A stretch of 64,000 nt of DNA, taken from contig CAJJDP010000039.1 of the NCBI GenBank assembly GCA_905182995.1, positions 9,722-73,721 on the forward strand, written 5' to 3'. Positions 12,358 to 22,637 of this stretch are shown here, piece after piece. The position numbers and the translations under genes are program-made. Source of the stretch: Paramecium octaurelia (lineage: Eukaryota; Ciliophora; Oligohymenophorea; Peniculida; Parameciidae). A model generated the notes under the pieces. That model did not search any database, was not told the DNA's origin, and saw only the letters and a list, made by a program, of their open reading frames with translations. Within the stretch, counting starts at the first letter, position 1; each line of letters begins with the position of its first letter.

Positions 12358-14372
12358 TCACTTTTGACATTATATTTGTTTTAGAAGAAGAAATTTGAAA
12401 ATCTTAAAATTATAATTTTCAAAATTATTTATAAAAACTTCTGTCACTAACAAAACATTATTTCGATCATTGTATCTCTCAAGAGTCCTTGTTTTCTAAA
12501 GGGGATAATAAATATAAGATTAGTAAAATAATTTAGATTTAAGTGCTTGGTGCAATTTAGTTTATTGTATTTATTTTCGATTCATAAATTTTCTAGTTAA
12601 TTAAGGAATTTCATGAAATTAGAGAGGCCATATATAACTATGGGCTAAAAGAACGATTAAAATCTCGTTCTTTGTGATATAAAAATTAATTTAATGTAAT
12701 AATGTTTTTTTATAATGCAAGAAATCGAGATTAATAAACAGAATCACTAAAGTTTACCTTTGATATACAGCATGTTTTAAATTAGACAATAATTTATTTA
12801 ATTTATAATTAGCAGCTTTAGGGTTGGCAAATAGAACAATAAATTCTGACTTAATTTGTAAAAAAGAAACCCCTTATAATTCAAAATTTAATTCAATGTA
12901 ATTTTTAACATATATAAAGATCAGTATGACAAAAATGATTATAACAATAAGTTGTTTATGAAACAAAATTAAAGTATTGAATATTTTCTTTGTATTAAGT
13001 TAATGAAACCAAAAAATTTCTTTCTGAAAAAAAAAAAAAATTTATTTATCACATAAAAATTTGATAATTGTTAATATACATAAACTAGAATATATCACAT
13101 TAGATACATTAATAAAAGGATAAACAATACTAGTAAAAGTAAAATTGAACAAAAAATCATAATATTGGTTTTAGTTATATATTTGGAATTACAAAAGTAT
13201 TTCTAAGTTCTTCCTAATATAGTTAATTTATTTACTTGTTGCAACTTTTGATGTTATATGATCATCAGAAAAATTAGTTTCTTCTTCATTTGACAAATTC
13301 ACTTAACCCAATATTAGAAAATCAGACGTTGTATCAACGCTATCATATAATTAGTTCGGATATTTTGATTCTCTTCTTAACGTATCAAACATATCTGGAG
13401 TGTTTCGAAAATATGAATTCTAACTTTTTAATATTTCATTTCCTTAATATTCTAATTATTCTGTTGATATGTTAGCTATAGAATTCTTGTTTAAATATGA
13501 CAATGCTTCAAAAAAGTCAGGTCTATTATAATTTATTGGATCTAGCATTTTTTAAATCAAAATCTAAATTTAAAAACCATAAACTTATTCAATAAGCATA
13601 AAAGTGATATGATTAATTTTAAGAAAATCTATTTGAGGATGCATTTAAATCAAACATAGGCCCAAACTATAAACTTATGCTTTGTATGGATTATAATTAA
13701 ATGACTCCAAACCCTCTTTTATCGCTTACTAGATTTCTGGTGCATGGTATTATTTGGTTGAAAATATGCAAGGCTATAATTTAGAATGAACAAGCTAAAT
13801 CATATTATCAAAATCACAAGTTTTAAATTGGGTTGGATTACTTCTATCATTAATCAAGATATTTTAAGGCTTTATATCTCCATGACACAAATGAATAGAT
13901 TATAAATAAGCATGAGTTTAAACTGTAGATTTTAATAAGCTTGCAAGAGAATTTTTATTGATTGGTAATTATTCCTTTCTAATCAATTCAATATGATCTT
14001 ACAAGCAATATTGCATATATTCCATACAAATGAATATAACTATTTATTTATTAATATGTATACTTGTTTAAAATTTTCCTGAAAATCTTTATTATTGTTG
14101 CATAGCCATTCCGTAGATTTATATGATGGTTTCGCTATATCCTTTCTATATTTGATATTGTTTTTTTAGTTTTTCTGTTTGTTCATTTTCTCTAAATAAT
14201 ATTAATTAATACACAATTATTGTAATATAACCTCTTTAACAGCAACAGCTTGATTCAAAAATTTATAAAGGTACACTCTATTATTCGAAGATGCTATTAA
14301 TTTTGTCTAATGATATTTTTTCAGATCGAAAAATGGAATATCAGGATGAACTTAGCAAAATAAATTTTCCAT
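12358..14372 (-). CDS. Divergent eukaryotic-type protein kinase
   Basis: Removing one 23-base intron (14,192-14,214, GTG...TAG) gives a continuous kinase domain in the first 330 residues. The N-lobe lacks the glycine loop (SSNNRVYLY in its place) but keeps VAVK and a Glu-rich helix C. ICMEYM marks the hinge, CHGDIKPQN the catalytic loop (HGD for HRD), FKTCDFD stands where DFG is expected, then YHAPE, VYSLG and an NRPDFFEAL end. A Ser/Asn/Gln-rich tail follows (TPDMFDTLRRES, NLSNEEETNFSD). The frame stays open to TGA at 12,358, but below about 13,070 it runs through poly-T and loses coding character, so the true C-terminus may lie nearer 13,030-13,070. It is the one gene in the left arm that looks intact. 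The changed DFG and glycine loop suggest altered or weak activity. Confidence 0.65.
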
Positions 14373-15454
14373 ATTAATTTAATATATAAATAAAAACCTT
14401 CTCAATCCTTTTGTAGAATATGAAATTTCGTTATTTAAAGTTTTGGATTATGAAGTCAAATTAATACATATCTAGCTACTACTGTCCTTTCTTTTTTAAC
14501 AATTCTTTAAAGTATTTTGAACTTAACCAATGCAGGCTATTGCTTCGTTTATCCATTACAAGTTACTCCAACTTTACAATATTCTCATATCGAAATGAAG
14601 GTAACTTAAATGGCTAAACCTAATTTACTTCGTTTGCTACTTATTATTTTTTTCAGGCCCTCTTTTCAGTCTAATATCATTATTGTTTGAATATGTCAAA
14701 AATATTTTAAACTAATTGTTAGAATGGAAAATAATAATTATTAGACAAGATATTGATTTCATCATTTATTATTTTCAAGTACTTTGAGAAGATAATTTAA
14801 TCTCAAATAATCAGATATTTCAAATTCAATCAGAAGTCACTCATAAACTTCTCTCTTAATAAATTGATTGATCTAAAACATTATTTGTTATCTTTATTAC
14901 CCATTTGATTAATAGTATGCGAACTCCTGGATTCATTTTAATAGAATCATAAAAAACAATAAAAATAGATTGATTTACTAAGCAATAGAGACACTCAAGA
15001 AAAGAAAATATCATTTAAGAATTAGGAACTATAAAATGAGTATTAAGTGCTTTAGGTTTTCGAAGAACTATAAAGGATTAGAATATTTTATACCAAAATA
15101 AATCGTGAAGGATGAAAAACAGATGAAGCTTTGGAAAGGAAGTATAGCAACCGCAAAATGAAATCAATTAGGATAAATATAAATATTCAGCAATTACATT
15201 CTGTTTTCATAACAATTTCTATTCTCAAATCAATAACTTTTAAATAGAAATTAAACAAGGAATTTTTTAGGTTTGAAGTTTTTTGGAAGGAGTTTAATTA
15301 ATTTTTTATTTTTTACAACTTCTTAGATTTCAACAGAATATCATTATTCTCCAAATAATATCTTTAATTTTAGATACGAATTTTTCAATAAAAAGAAAAT
15401 ATTTATTATTATTTTTCATATCAATAAATACTGATTATTATTTAATATTTTCTA
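14373..15454. other. Intergenic stretch with coding-like scraps
   Basis: A 41-codon ORF at 15,036-15,161 (+) begins MSIKCFRFSKNYKGLEYF, and a coding-like frame near 14,750-14,880 (+) reads FKYFEKIIQSQIIRYFKF. Neither connects to a domain or extends through plausible introns. They may be relics of a gene upstream of the VPS9 gene. Confidence 0.35.
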
Positions 15455-16822
15455 ATGGGAACTCAACATTCTTCGCCAATAAATTTTGCCTGTGTGTCCT
15501 GTTAATCGAACGATAATGAATTTGCTGTAAGATAAAATATCATCTAATAGAGCATAGATTGGAAAAAGCAACTGTAAAGGGAGTGCGAATAAATAAAAGA
15601 TCGGTGCAAATGGGCAAAATATTTTATATCATAAGTTTATAGTGGATTAAAATCCTAACCAATTGAAGGGTATATAATCTAATTTTAATCAGCCAATCAA
15701 TAGTACAAGAGTAATAAATAAGAATTATTCTTAGGCTAATTTCTAAAAAATTCGCGAAAGAGTTAAAGTTATTCTAGTAATCCAAATTTTTCAATTAAGC
15801 AAAGTTCAGAAACCTCTATCAAACAACTTATTTTGAACACAGATTTAACCATACAATAACTAGAAATTCAGACCAACACTATTCTGAATAAATAAGAAGC
15901 ATCTGTGTCATTATAAATAATTGAGAAAAAGAAAATTAGTGAAAGCTTTGATAAGGAAGACGAATTATTAATTTCTCAACTATTATATTATGTGGATATG
16001 ATTAAATTGTTGAAGCAACAGATAAGCAATCAGGATCATTAACTTAATGTGATTCTACATTTTTTTATAGATTCATTTAAAAGATAATACAATATGGATC
16101 GCTGTTCGAAGCAATTAGATCATGCTGTTACAGACCTAAAAGAATTTTCAAAAGTGTTTCAATCTTGCATTTAAAATTACTATTCAATTGAAAAAACGTA
16201 GATGTCTACAGGACTGGTGACTGATCTATTTAATAGAGAAACTATGTTGACAGCAATTTATTCTATGCTATTTTAAAAAGAAATCACCTATTAAATAATT
16301 TATGATATGACTTTGGAATATCTGAGAAAAGATATTGATAAGTTAAAGACCAATATTGAAAAATGTTATAATCATGAGGTAGACTTTTATGAGATAAATG
16401 TAAAATATAGACTTAATAAATCTACACACTCATATTTACTAAAGAAATATTCTAACTGTGAAATCAATTATAGAGAAGGAATTCCTTATCATAAATGCTT
16501 CAAACTTTTAGCTTAAATCAAAGAGAAATAATCTCCTTAATAAAAACTCAAAGCATTAATCTATTGTTTAGAGAAGATTATTAAATAGATTAAGCATTTC
16601 TACAATATATATGGTTGTGAATATGATTTTCAAATTGAATCGGCTGATCTTATCTCAATATATATGTACATAATAATCAAATCTCAGCTTTTTGATTTAT
16701 AAGTTCATCTGTATTTCATTGAACATTTTATTAATACCAATCAAATTAATTATGGCCCTTATGGCTATTACTTAACTTCAATAAATGCAGCCATAAAAAT
16801 GATTTTATTATAATAAAATTGA
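15455..16822 (+). CDS. VPS9-domain protein (Rab5-family guanine nucleotide exchange factor)
   Basis: A single 455-residue frame without introns. The start, MGTQHSSPINF, carries an N-terminal glycine suited to myristoylation. The first half is Gln/Ser-rich and predicted coiled or disordered; residues about 190-330 are helical. The C-terminal 70 residues match the end of a VPS9 domain: SADLISIYMYIIIKSQ, then HLYFIEHFINTNQ, then GPYGYYLTSINAAIKMI. Compare the family's DDLLPVL...Y(I/V)IIKA, the F....L.GE.GYYL motif and the Asp/Tyr residues that contact Rab5-type GTPases. VPS9 proteins exchange GDP for GTP on Rab5/Rab21-class Rabs on endosomes. The protein ends right after the domain, which is shorter than in many homologues. 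The next same-strand gene starts 32 bases downstream. Confidence 0.8.
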
Positions 16823-16854
16823 ACATTAATATTATTATTTTCTAAATTATCAAA

Positions 16855-17314
16855 ATGGATTAAATGAAACTTTAAATAAAAGCCACAAATATGGATGAGG
16901 ACTTTATTAAAAAGCTGTCCGAAATCACATTTTCAGCAATGCAACAATTCAGAATTGAAAATTAGCTCATCACATTAATTACGAATGAGATAAATTTGAT
17001 TAATTTGGATGGAATTGTATTGTTGGAAGGAATTTTGGAAGTCATGTGATTCATTAAACAAAGAAATACATTTTTTATAAACACAAAGAATTGTATTTCC
17101 TACTTTGGAAAGCATGAGTAATAACATGTATGCATTTAACAACAATAAGTCAATTTAGCATAACTAATATCTAATAACTCATTACATTCAAGATTAAGAG
17201 CTGAAAGTCCTTGTACTTATTTGTATTACTTACTGTTCCACTATGAAGAATCCTCATTTATGCTGCTATTTAAACTAAATAATCTAATAAGTCGTTCATG
17301 AATAGCTAAATTGA
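16855..17314 (+). CDS. Small hypothetical protein, 3' end uncertain
   Basis: Starts MDQMKLQIKATNMDEDFIKK. Removing a 25-base intron (17,017-17,041, GTATTG...GAAG) joins NLDGI to SCDSLNKEIHFL in frame and avoids a TGA at 17,046. The frame then closes at TGA 17,312-17,314 (144 residues). A coding-like frame resumes at 17,325 (DTIENFEFDINLESLYQYL) and runs to 17,487, but I found no usual-length GT..AG intron joining the two. Either the gene ends at 17,314, or an atypical intron or a break is present. No domain was recognised. It is mostly helical, with a hydrophobic stretch (LKVLVLICITYC). It sits 32 bases after the VPS9 gene on the same strand. Confidence 0.45.
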
Positions 17315-17491
17315 TTGAATTCGGGATACCATAGAAAATTTTGAATTTGATATTAATCTTGAATCGTTATATTAATATTTAATTGTAATATCTCAAATTA
17401 ATCCCTTAAGTCATACTGTTTTATCCAAGTTGGCATTTCTTTATAAATAATTATAAAAAATAAAAATTATTAAGTTCTTATTATCTTGAGA

Positions 17492-20458
17492 ATGGGTTCT
17501 ATATGTAAACAAGGGCAAAAATCTTAGAATGAAAAGGAAATATAAACTGAAATTTAGTTAACTCATTCTAAAGAATAATTTGAGGCAAGACATAATACTG
17601 CTAGCAACTAATATAATTGTTAAAGTACAAGGTAATTAACATTTCGAAATGATATTGCCTCAAAATTTATTAGTTTGAGTTAATCATCAGATTCAGAACC
17701 AAATTAAGATAATGACCCTGGGGATAAAAGATCATTTTTCTCTAACTTTTAGACGTTTTAAGCAATGCCTTCTCAAAAATCCTCGAAACTAGTTTCTCCT
17801 CAATTCACATTTTTTGCAGATGAAAACTCAATTGAGAATTAGTTCCAAAAGAAACTATAGAATAGATAATTAGAGTGAGTCTCAGAATTTTGATGAGAGT
17901 AAACCGATTTATGTATTTAAAATTTATTTGAAATTCAAAATATTGATCTTTTCATGTATTGGTCTTACAATACTCTCTAATAAAGTTAAATTAGAATACA
18001 AACTAAGCTTAATTTAATAAATGAAATATAAAGAAGTATTGAGATTTTCTGAAGACCTAGTAGTATTGGCTGAAATTGTTTTCTATAGTTGGGGTATCAC
18101 AATTATTTAGAGATAGAGGAAACTTCCTCATTATTAGTAATATATTTTCTTAGTTTTATACTTGGAAGTACTTTATAAGGGATTTCCTCCTTTTAACATA
18201 GATTCTCAAACTTCACACAAATGCTGCTGTTTTATATGGGCTATATAATCAAGGGGATATCAGTATGGATTTCTACCTAAGAAAATATTTCCATCTCATT
18301 AAATGTTCATCTGATTATTCAATTCCATTTTTCAAAGGAACAAAGCCTCTAACAACGAAGTATGTCCTACTATGCATTTTTCTTAATTTGCATTAATACT
18401 TTTAATTATCTCACTGTGACTACCGATAGCTACTTTATTTTCTCACTTGATATCATTTTAGTAGTCTTAGATGCCAAACATCTTTCCTTGATTATTGATA
18501 AAAATGGTGGAAAGTCCTAATACCATTAACCAAATAGTACTCTTAATACGACTACAAACTAATAAAAGCTTGGGTAAACATTTCAATTTGAATTACTTTC
18601 AGTGAAAAGTCCAAAAGCACCATTTAATTTATATGATCGATTTTCAACGAAGAAACTTACATTTAACACCAAGCTGGACGTTTTCGAGTCCACTATAAAG
18701 TTAGAAGATTATTTAAAAAAAGTATTTGAGAATGATCTACAGAAAGGAGATTTAATTATTCAACAGGAATTTTTTTAATTATCATTATTATACAAATATA
18801 ACGATGTTACACATAAAATTAAAATATCAGACTTTCTCTCTGATTATTACGAAGAATTATCAAACATTTATTATTTTTCAATTGAAGATAATGACATATT
18901 TGATTTTAGAGACACTGTTTTACTAATAGAATAGGTCAAAAATAGTGAAAGTGAAACACTTATTTAATTTTTGTTTTTGGATGTCCCTTAAAAATATTAA
19001 AGAAAGTAAAGTAGAGTTAGGAAATAATTGTTTTTCGATATGTGCAAATAATTATCACATGAATTAGGAACCAGTTTAAATTCCCTTATGACATTTAGCA
19101 ATTTAGCTGCTGAAGATGAAGGAATTTCAGAATAAATAAAAACAACCTATATATACCCTATCTTAATTAATAGTGTCTAATTAAATCTAATTATTAATAA
19201 TGTAAGAGATTTTACTCATTTGGGGTTAAAAATATTTCAACTTAAATTAGAAGAGATGTAAATCATTTAAACAGTAGAATTTATCAATACTTTATTTGAA
19301 GAGCCTCTTCAAAGTAAAGGAATAGAATTATCAGTTTAATATCATTTAAAGAACCGGTATCTAATTACTGACAAAGAGCGATTCGAATAAATTTATTTTT
19401 AATTATTATCAAATGCGATTAAATTCACTTTATCAGGATAAATAAGAGTTAATATTTATAATAATGCAGATAGATTTATTTTATCAATTGAGGATACTGG
19501 CATTGGATTGAGTGAAGAAGAAGAACACAATCTAATATACTTGTTGGATAAGGATGAATTTATAAAAGTTTCTGATAGTTAAGTTGGTTCTGGGATGGGA
19601 TTAGTCATATCGAACATGATTGTCAAATAACTGAATAGAGGTGTGCCTATTAAGTTTAAAAAGTTGTTGATTGGAACTTAATTTTATTTTGAATTGCCTA
19701 ATGATATTTAGGAAACATATATTTCGAATTCAAAGGCCTTAATAGAATATTCTCAAGGGTCATAATCTATCAAATTGCTCTCATAAAATTCCTATATAGA
19801 AGGACCACTAGGGTAATAATCCCATGTTATATCATCGAATTTATCTTCCTAAAAGTTATAGTTCAAAAAAAAGAGAAAAGAAACAAAGTCATTTTCGGTT
19901 GTTCATCATTTTGAAGATGAAATTGAAAGTGATGTTTAAAGCGAATCACATTAAAATAAGATTCATTTTTTACCATTTTTTTAAACAAAATAGAAAAAAG
20001 ACATGTTAGAATATTGTTTATAAAGCGAGTGTTGCTCAAGAGCAATGATTGTTGATGATGAATATTATAATATACGTTGCTTGAAATTAATTATGCAAAA
20101 ATATGGAGTATAGTGTGATCATGCATTTAATGGCTAAGATTCTCTTGCATAAATTAAATATAAAAAGGAAAACCCCTGCTAGCATTGTAATAATTAGTAT
20201 TATTTACTCATATTTTTGGATATAAATATGCCTATAATGGATGGATTTCAAACTATTAAAATGATTAAAGGATAAATGAGATCAGAGGAGATTAAGAAAG
20301 TTTATTGTATAGCTACAACAGGATTGTGCGACCTCTAAACTAAGCAAAAATGCTATGAAAATGGAATGGATTATTTTATGACTAAACCACTAAACTAAAG
20401 TCTGCTGAAAGAAATTCTTTTAACATTTTTCCCAACTTTAGAAATAAAGGTTACTTGA
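17492..20458 (+). CDS. Membrane-bound hybrid histidine kinase with C-terminal receiver domain
   Basis: About 970 residues in three exons. Intron 2 is 18,060-18,088 (29 bases, GTAG...TAG). Intron 1 can be read as 17,792-17,819 (GTTTCT...GCAG) or 17,875-17,899 (GTGAGT...GAG), and both restore the frame. After a polar N-terminus come about five hydrophobic segments (LLVIYFLSFILGS, MLLFYMGYIIKG, YYAFFLICINTF and others). The kinase core then has an H box, LSHELGTSLNSLM, with the phospho-acceptor His near residue 505; an N box, FQLLSNAIKFT; G1, EDTGIGL; and G2, GSGMGLVIS. A Ser/Lys-rich linker leads to a receiver domain with MIVDDE, LIFLDINMPIMDG (phospho-Asp near 892), the Thr of IATTG and the Lys of FMTKP (near 947). 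All phosphorelay residues are present. The H box has GTS for the usual RTP. Such kinases sense signals at membranes and pass phosphate via His to Asp. Confidence 0.9.
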
Positions 20459-21155
20459 ATTTCTTTTTAAAATAAAATAATTTGAATATTCAATTTTGAG
20501 AAAAATATATTCACGCTAGTGATATAAAAATATTTATATGTCTATCTTCTTTTTAATCCCAATTTATTTCTAATAACGTTAGAATTCAATATAAATAAAA
20601 ATAAAGGACTTGTGAATAAAATTTTATACCTTGTTTTTCTCAACCTCTAATTTATATATAACATAGATAAACAATTTAATTAAACAAAATTCTATTTTTT
20701 TAATTCAAAAAACTGACTACTACTCTGGGGTGCTTAAGCTTGATATCAATATCAAGATTTGTTTATTCATAGTTCCTTAAGAACATATATACTATTATAG
20801 ACTATTTTATAAATTGCAAAAAGTTGGAACAAAACCTGTTATATATTATCAATAACATTTTTATTTAATAATAAACATCTTATAAATCAAGCAGGAATTG
20901 TTCTGAAATTTCCCCAAAATTACTTTCTTAAGCCAAACTAATTCTCACCAATACCTTCAAATCATAGGCAATAAATCACATTAGCATTGTTTAACAATTA
21001 ATACGGACAATCTCTGAAAGAAAATATATAAAATATATAAAAAGCCAGCAAGTAACAGAAAGGGGAGGAGAAAGTATGCTCAATGAAATTATATATTATA
21101 AAAATAATACAGCAAAATTTAGCATTATATATTTTATAAAATATATTTAGGAAAT
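20459..21155. other. Intergenic, nothing recognised
   Basis: About 700 bases of A/T-rich sequence between the histidine kinase and the E2-like gene. Contains a small imperfect palindrome at about 20,738-20,760 (CTTGATATCAATATCAAG) and no coding frame of note. Confidence 0.5.
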
Positions 21156-21636
21156 ATGGCTAGAGAAAGAATAAAAAAAGATTTTGACCAAATAAATTAT
21201 ATCAAGCTTTAGGGCAGTGATGATTTTATTGTAGATATATATGAAATAGGAAACTATTAAATACAGATATGCATTAAAGGTCCAGATGATTCACCCTATA
21301 AAAATTACCTATTTTTCCTTAATTTTCAGTTTTCGAATGAATATCCTTAAATTCCTCCATAAGTCACATTCATGAATAAAATTTTTCATCCAAACATAAA
21401 TGTTTTAGGTTATATTTATTTAGGTATCCTAAAGGATGATTGGACGAGTGATTACTCAGTACACACAAGTAAGCATTCTACAAATCTTAGTTTTGGCGAG
21501 CATTAAAGAGCTATTAATAAAGCCGGATGAAGATAATTCATTTTTTCCAGATGCAACTTTACTTTATAAAAATAATAAAATTGATTTCGAAAAAAAAGCA
21601 AAGGAATGGGCATAAAAATATGCTATTTATAATTGA
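21156..21636 (+). CDS. E2 ubiquitin-conjugating-enzyme fold without the catalytic cysteine
   Basis: 152 residues after removing one 22-base intron (21,469-21,490, GTAAGC...TTAG). The UBC fold reads in order: N-terminal helix MARERIKKDFDQI; the strand region with GPDDSPYKNYLFFLNFQFS; EYPQIPPQVTFMNKIFHPN (the family's YP..PP and HPN motifs); then NVLGYIYLGILKDDW, where active E2s have NG.ICL.IL...W; then a helix TILASIKELLIKPDEDN. The catalytic Cys is replaced by Tyr near residue 88, so it cannot form a ubiquitin thioester by the usual means. The HPN Asn and the downstream Trp are kept. It could act like a UEV-type E2 variant that assists another E2, or be a diverged non-catalytic relic; the intact frame favours a used protein. 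Confidence 0.85.
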
Positions 21637-21731
21637 TTCTTAAGTATTGTTTATTTTTCAATTAAAATTGCAATTCGATTAGAATGGTTGTATTTTCAAA
21701 CTAATTTTATTATTAATTAAGTTTATTCCTC

Positions 21732-22348
21732 ATGAATTGGTTGGAGTAATTACTTGATACTAAGATTTTAATTGGTATTGGAGTTGGCGTTCTAACAGCT
21801 TCTTTAAGCCTAATCCCTACATTAAAGGAACAAACTCAAGAAAATGTATTAAACTCAAAAATGAAATTATCAACTAAATCATTACCATCAACACAGGATC
21901 TCAAACAAGTATATATAAAAAAAAATGAAAAACAATAATGTCAGACTAATTCCACCTAAAATAATGGAAAAATTAAGAATTAGAACTCTACTAAGGCAGA
22001 GGCCAATTAATAAGATTGTTATTAAAACTTAGATGATAGTATTAGGAAAAAAAGAAAATTATAGGAGTTTGACGAGGAATCATCTCGAAAGGATTATTAA
22101 TCTTCTTAGGGTTTTAATGATAATCAAGGGTCCTAAAACTTGATATAATAAAATAACAGTAAATATTTTATTATTAGATAGTTATAAACCAGAAAGAAAC
22201 TGATTAATTTTCCAAATTAGGGGATCCTTAATCTTCAGACAATTAAGAAAAAGCATAGCCTCAAAAATAATTGAAAGAGAGTGATGATCAATCAGACCCT
22301 AAGATTTCAGAATAAAATGGAGAATAATAGGACGAAAAATAATAGTGA
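21732..22348 (+). CDS. Small N-terminally membrane-anchored, low-complexity protein
   Basis: 197 residues after removing a 23-base intron (22,159-22,181, GTAAAT...ATAG). The start MNWLEQLLDTK leads into one hydrophobic segment (LIGIGVGVLTASLSLI, residues about 12-27), followed by a hydrophilic, Gln/Asn/Ser/Lys-rich tail ending EQNGEQQDEKQQ. The segment could be a signal anchor, giving a type of tail facing one side of a membrane. No known domain. It starts 95 bases after the E2-like gene on the same strand and has the same short-intron style. The tail uses TAA/TAG for nearly all Gln codons, as in neighbouring genes. Confidence 0.65.
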
Positions 22349-22637
22349 TTATCATTCAAATAAACCAATTTTCGATTTCATATAAACATATTTGTTAGAT
22401 ATCATATATTTAATTCATAAAATCATAAATAAAGTTATTTGTTTGAAGATTTACTATTTATTATAAAAGTTAAATCAAATGACTTTCTTTACTATTTAGT
22501 AAATATTAAATAATAATAAAATTTAAAATGATATACTCATATTTATTTTTATTCGGCATTTTGTTCTAATTTTTGTATCATTAAATTTAAGGAATAGGCT
22601 TTCTTCTTATATGATCCTGTTAAATAGGTTTGGTTGT

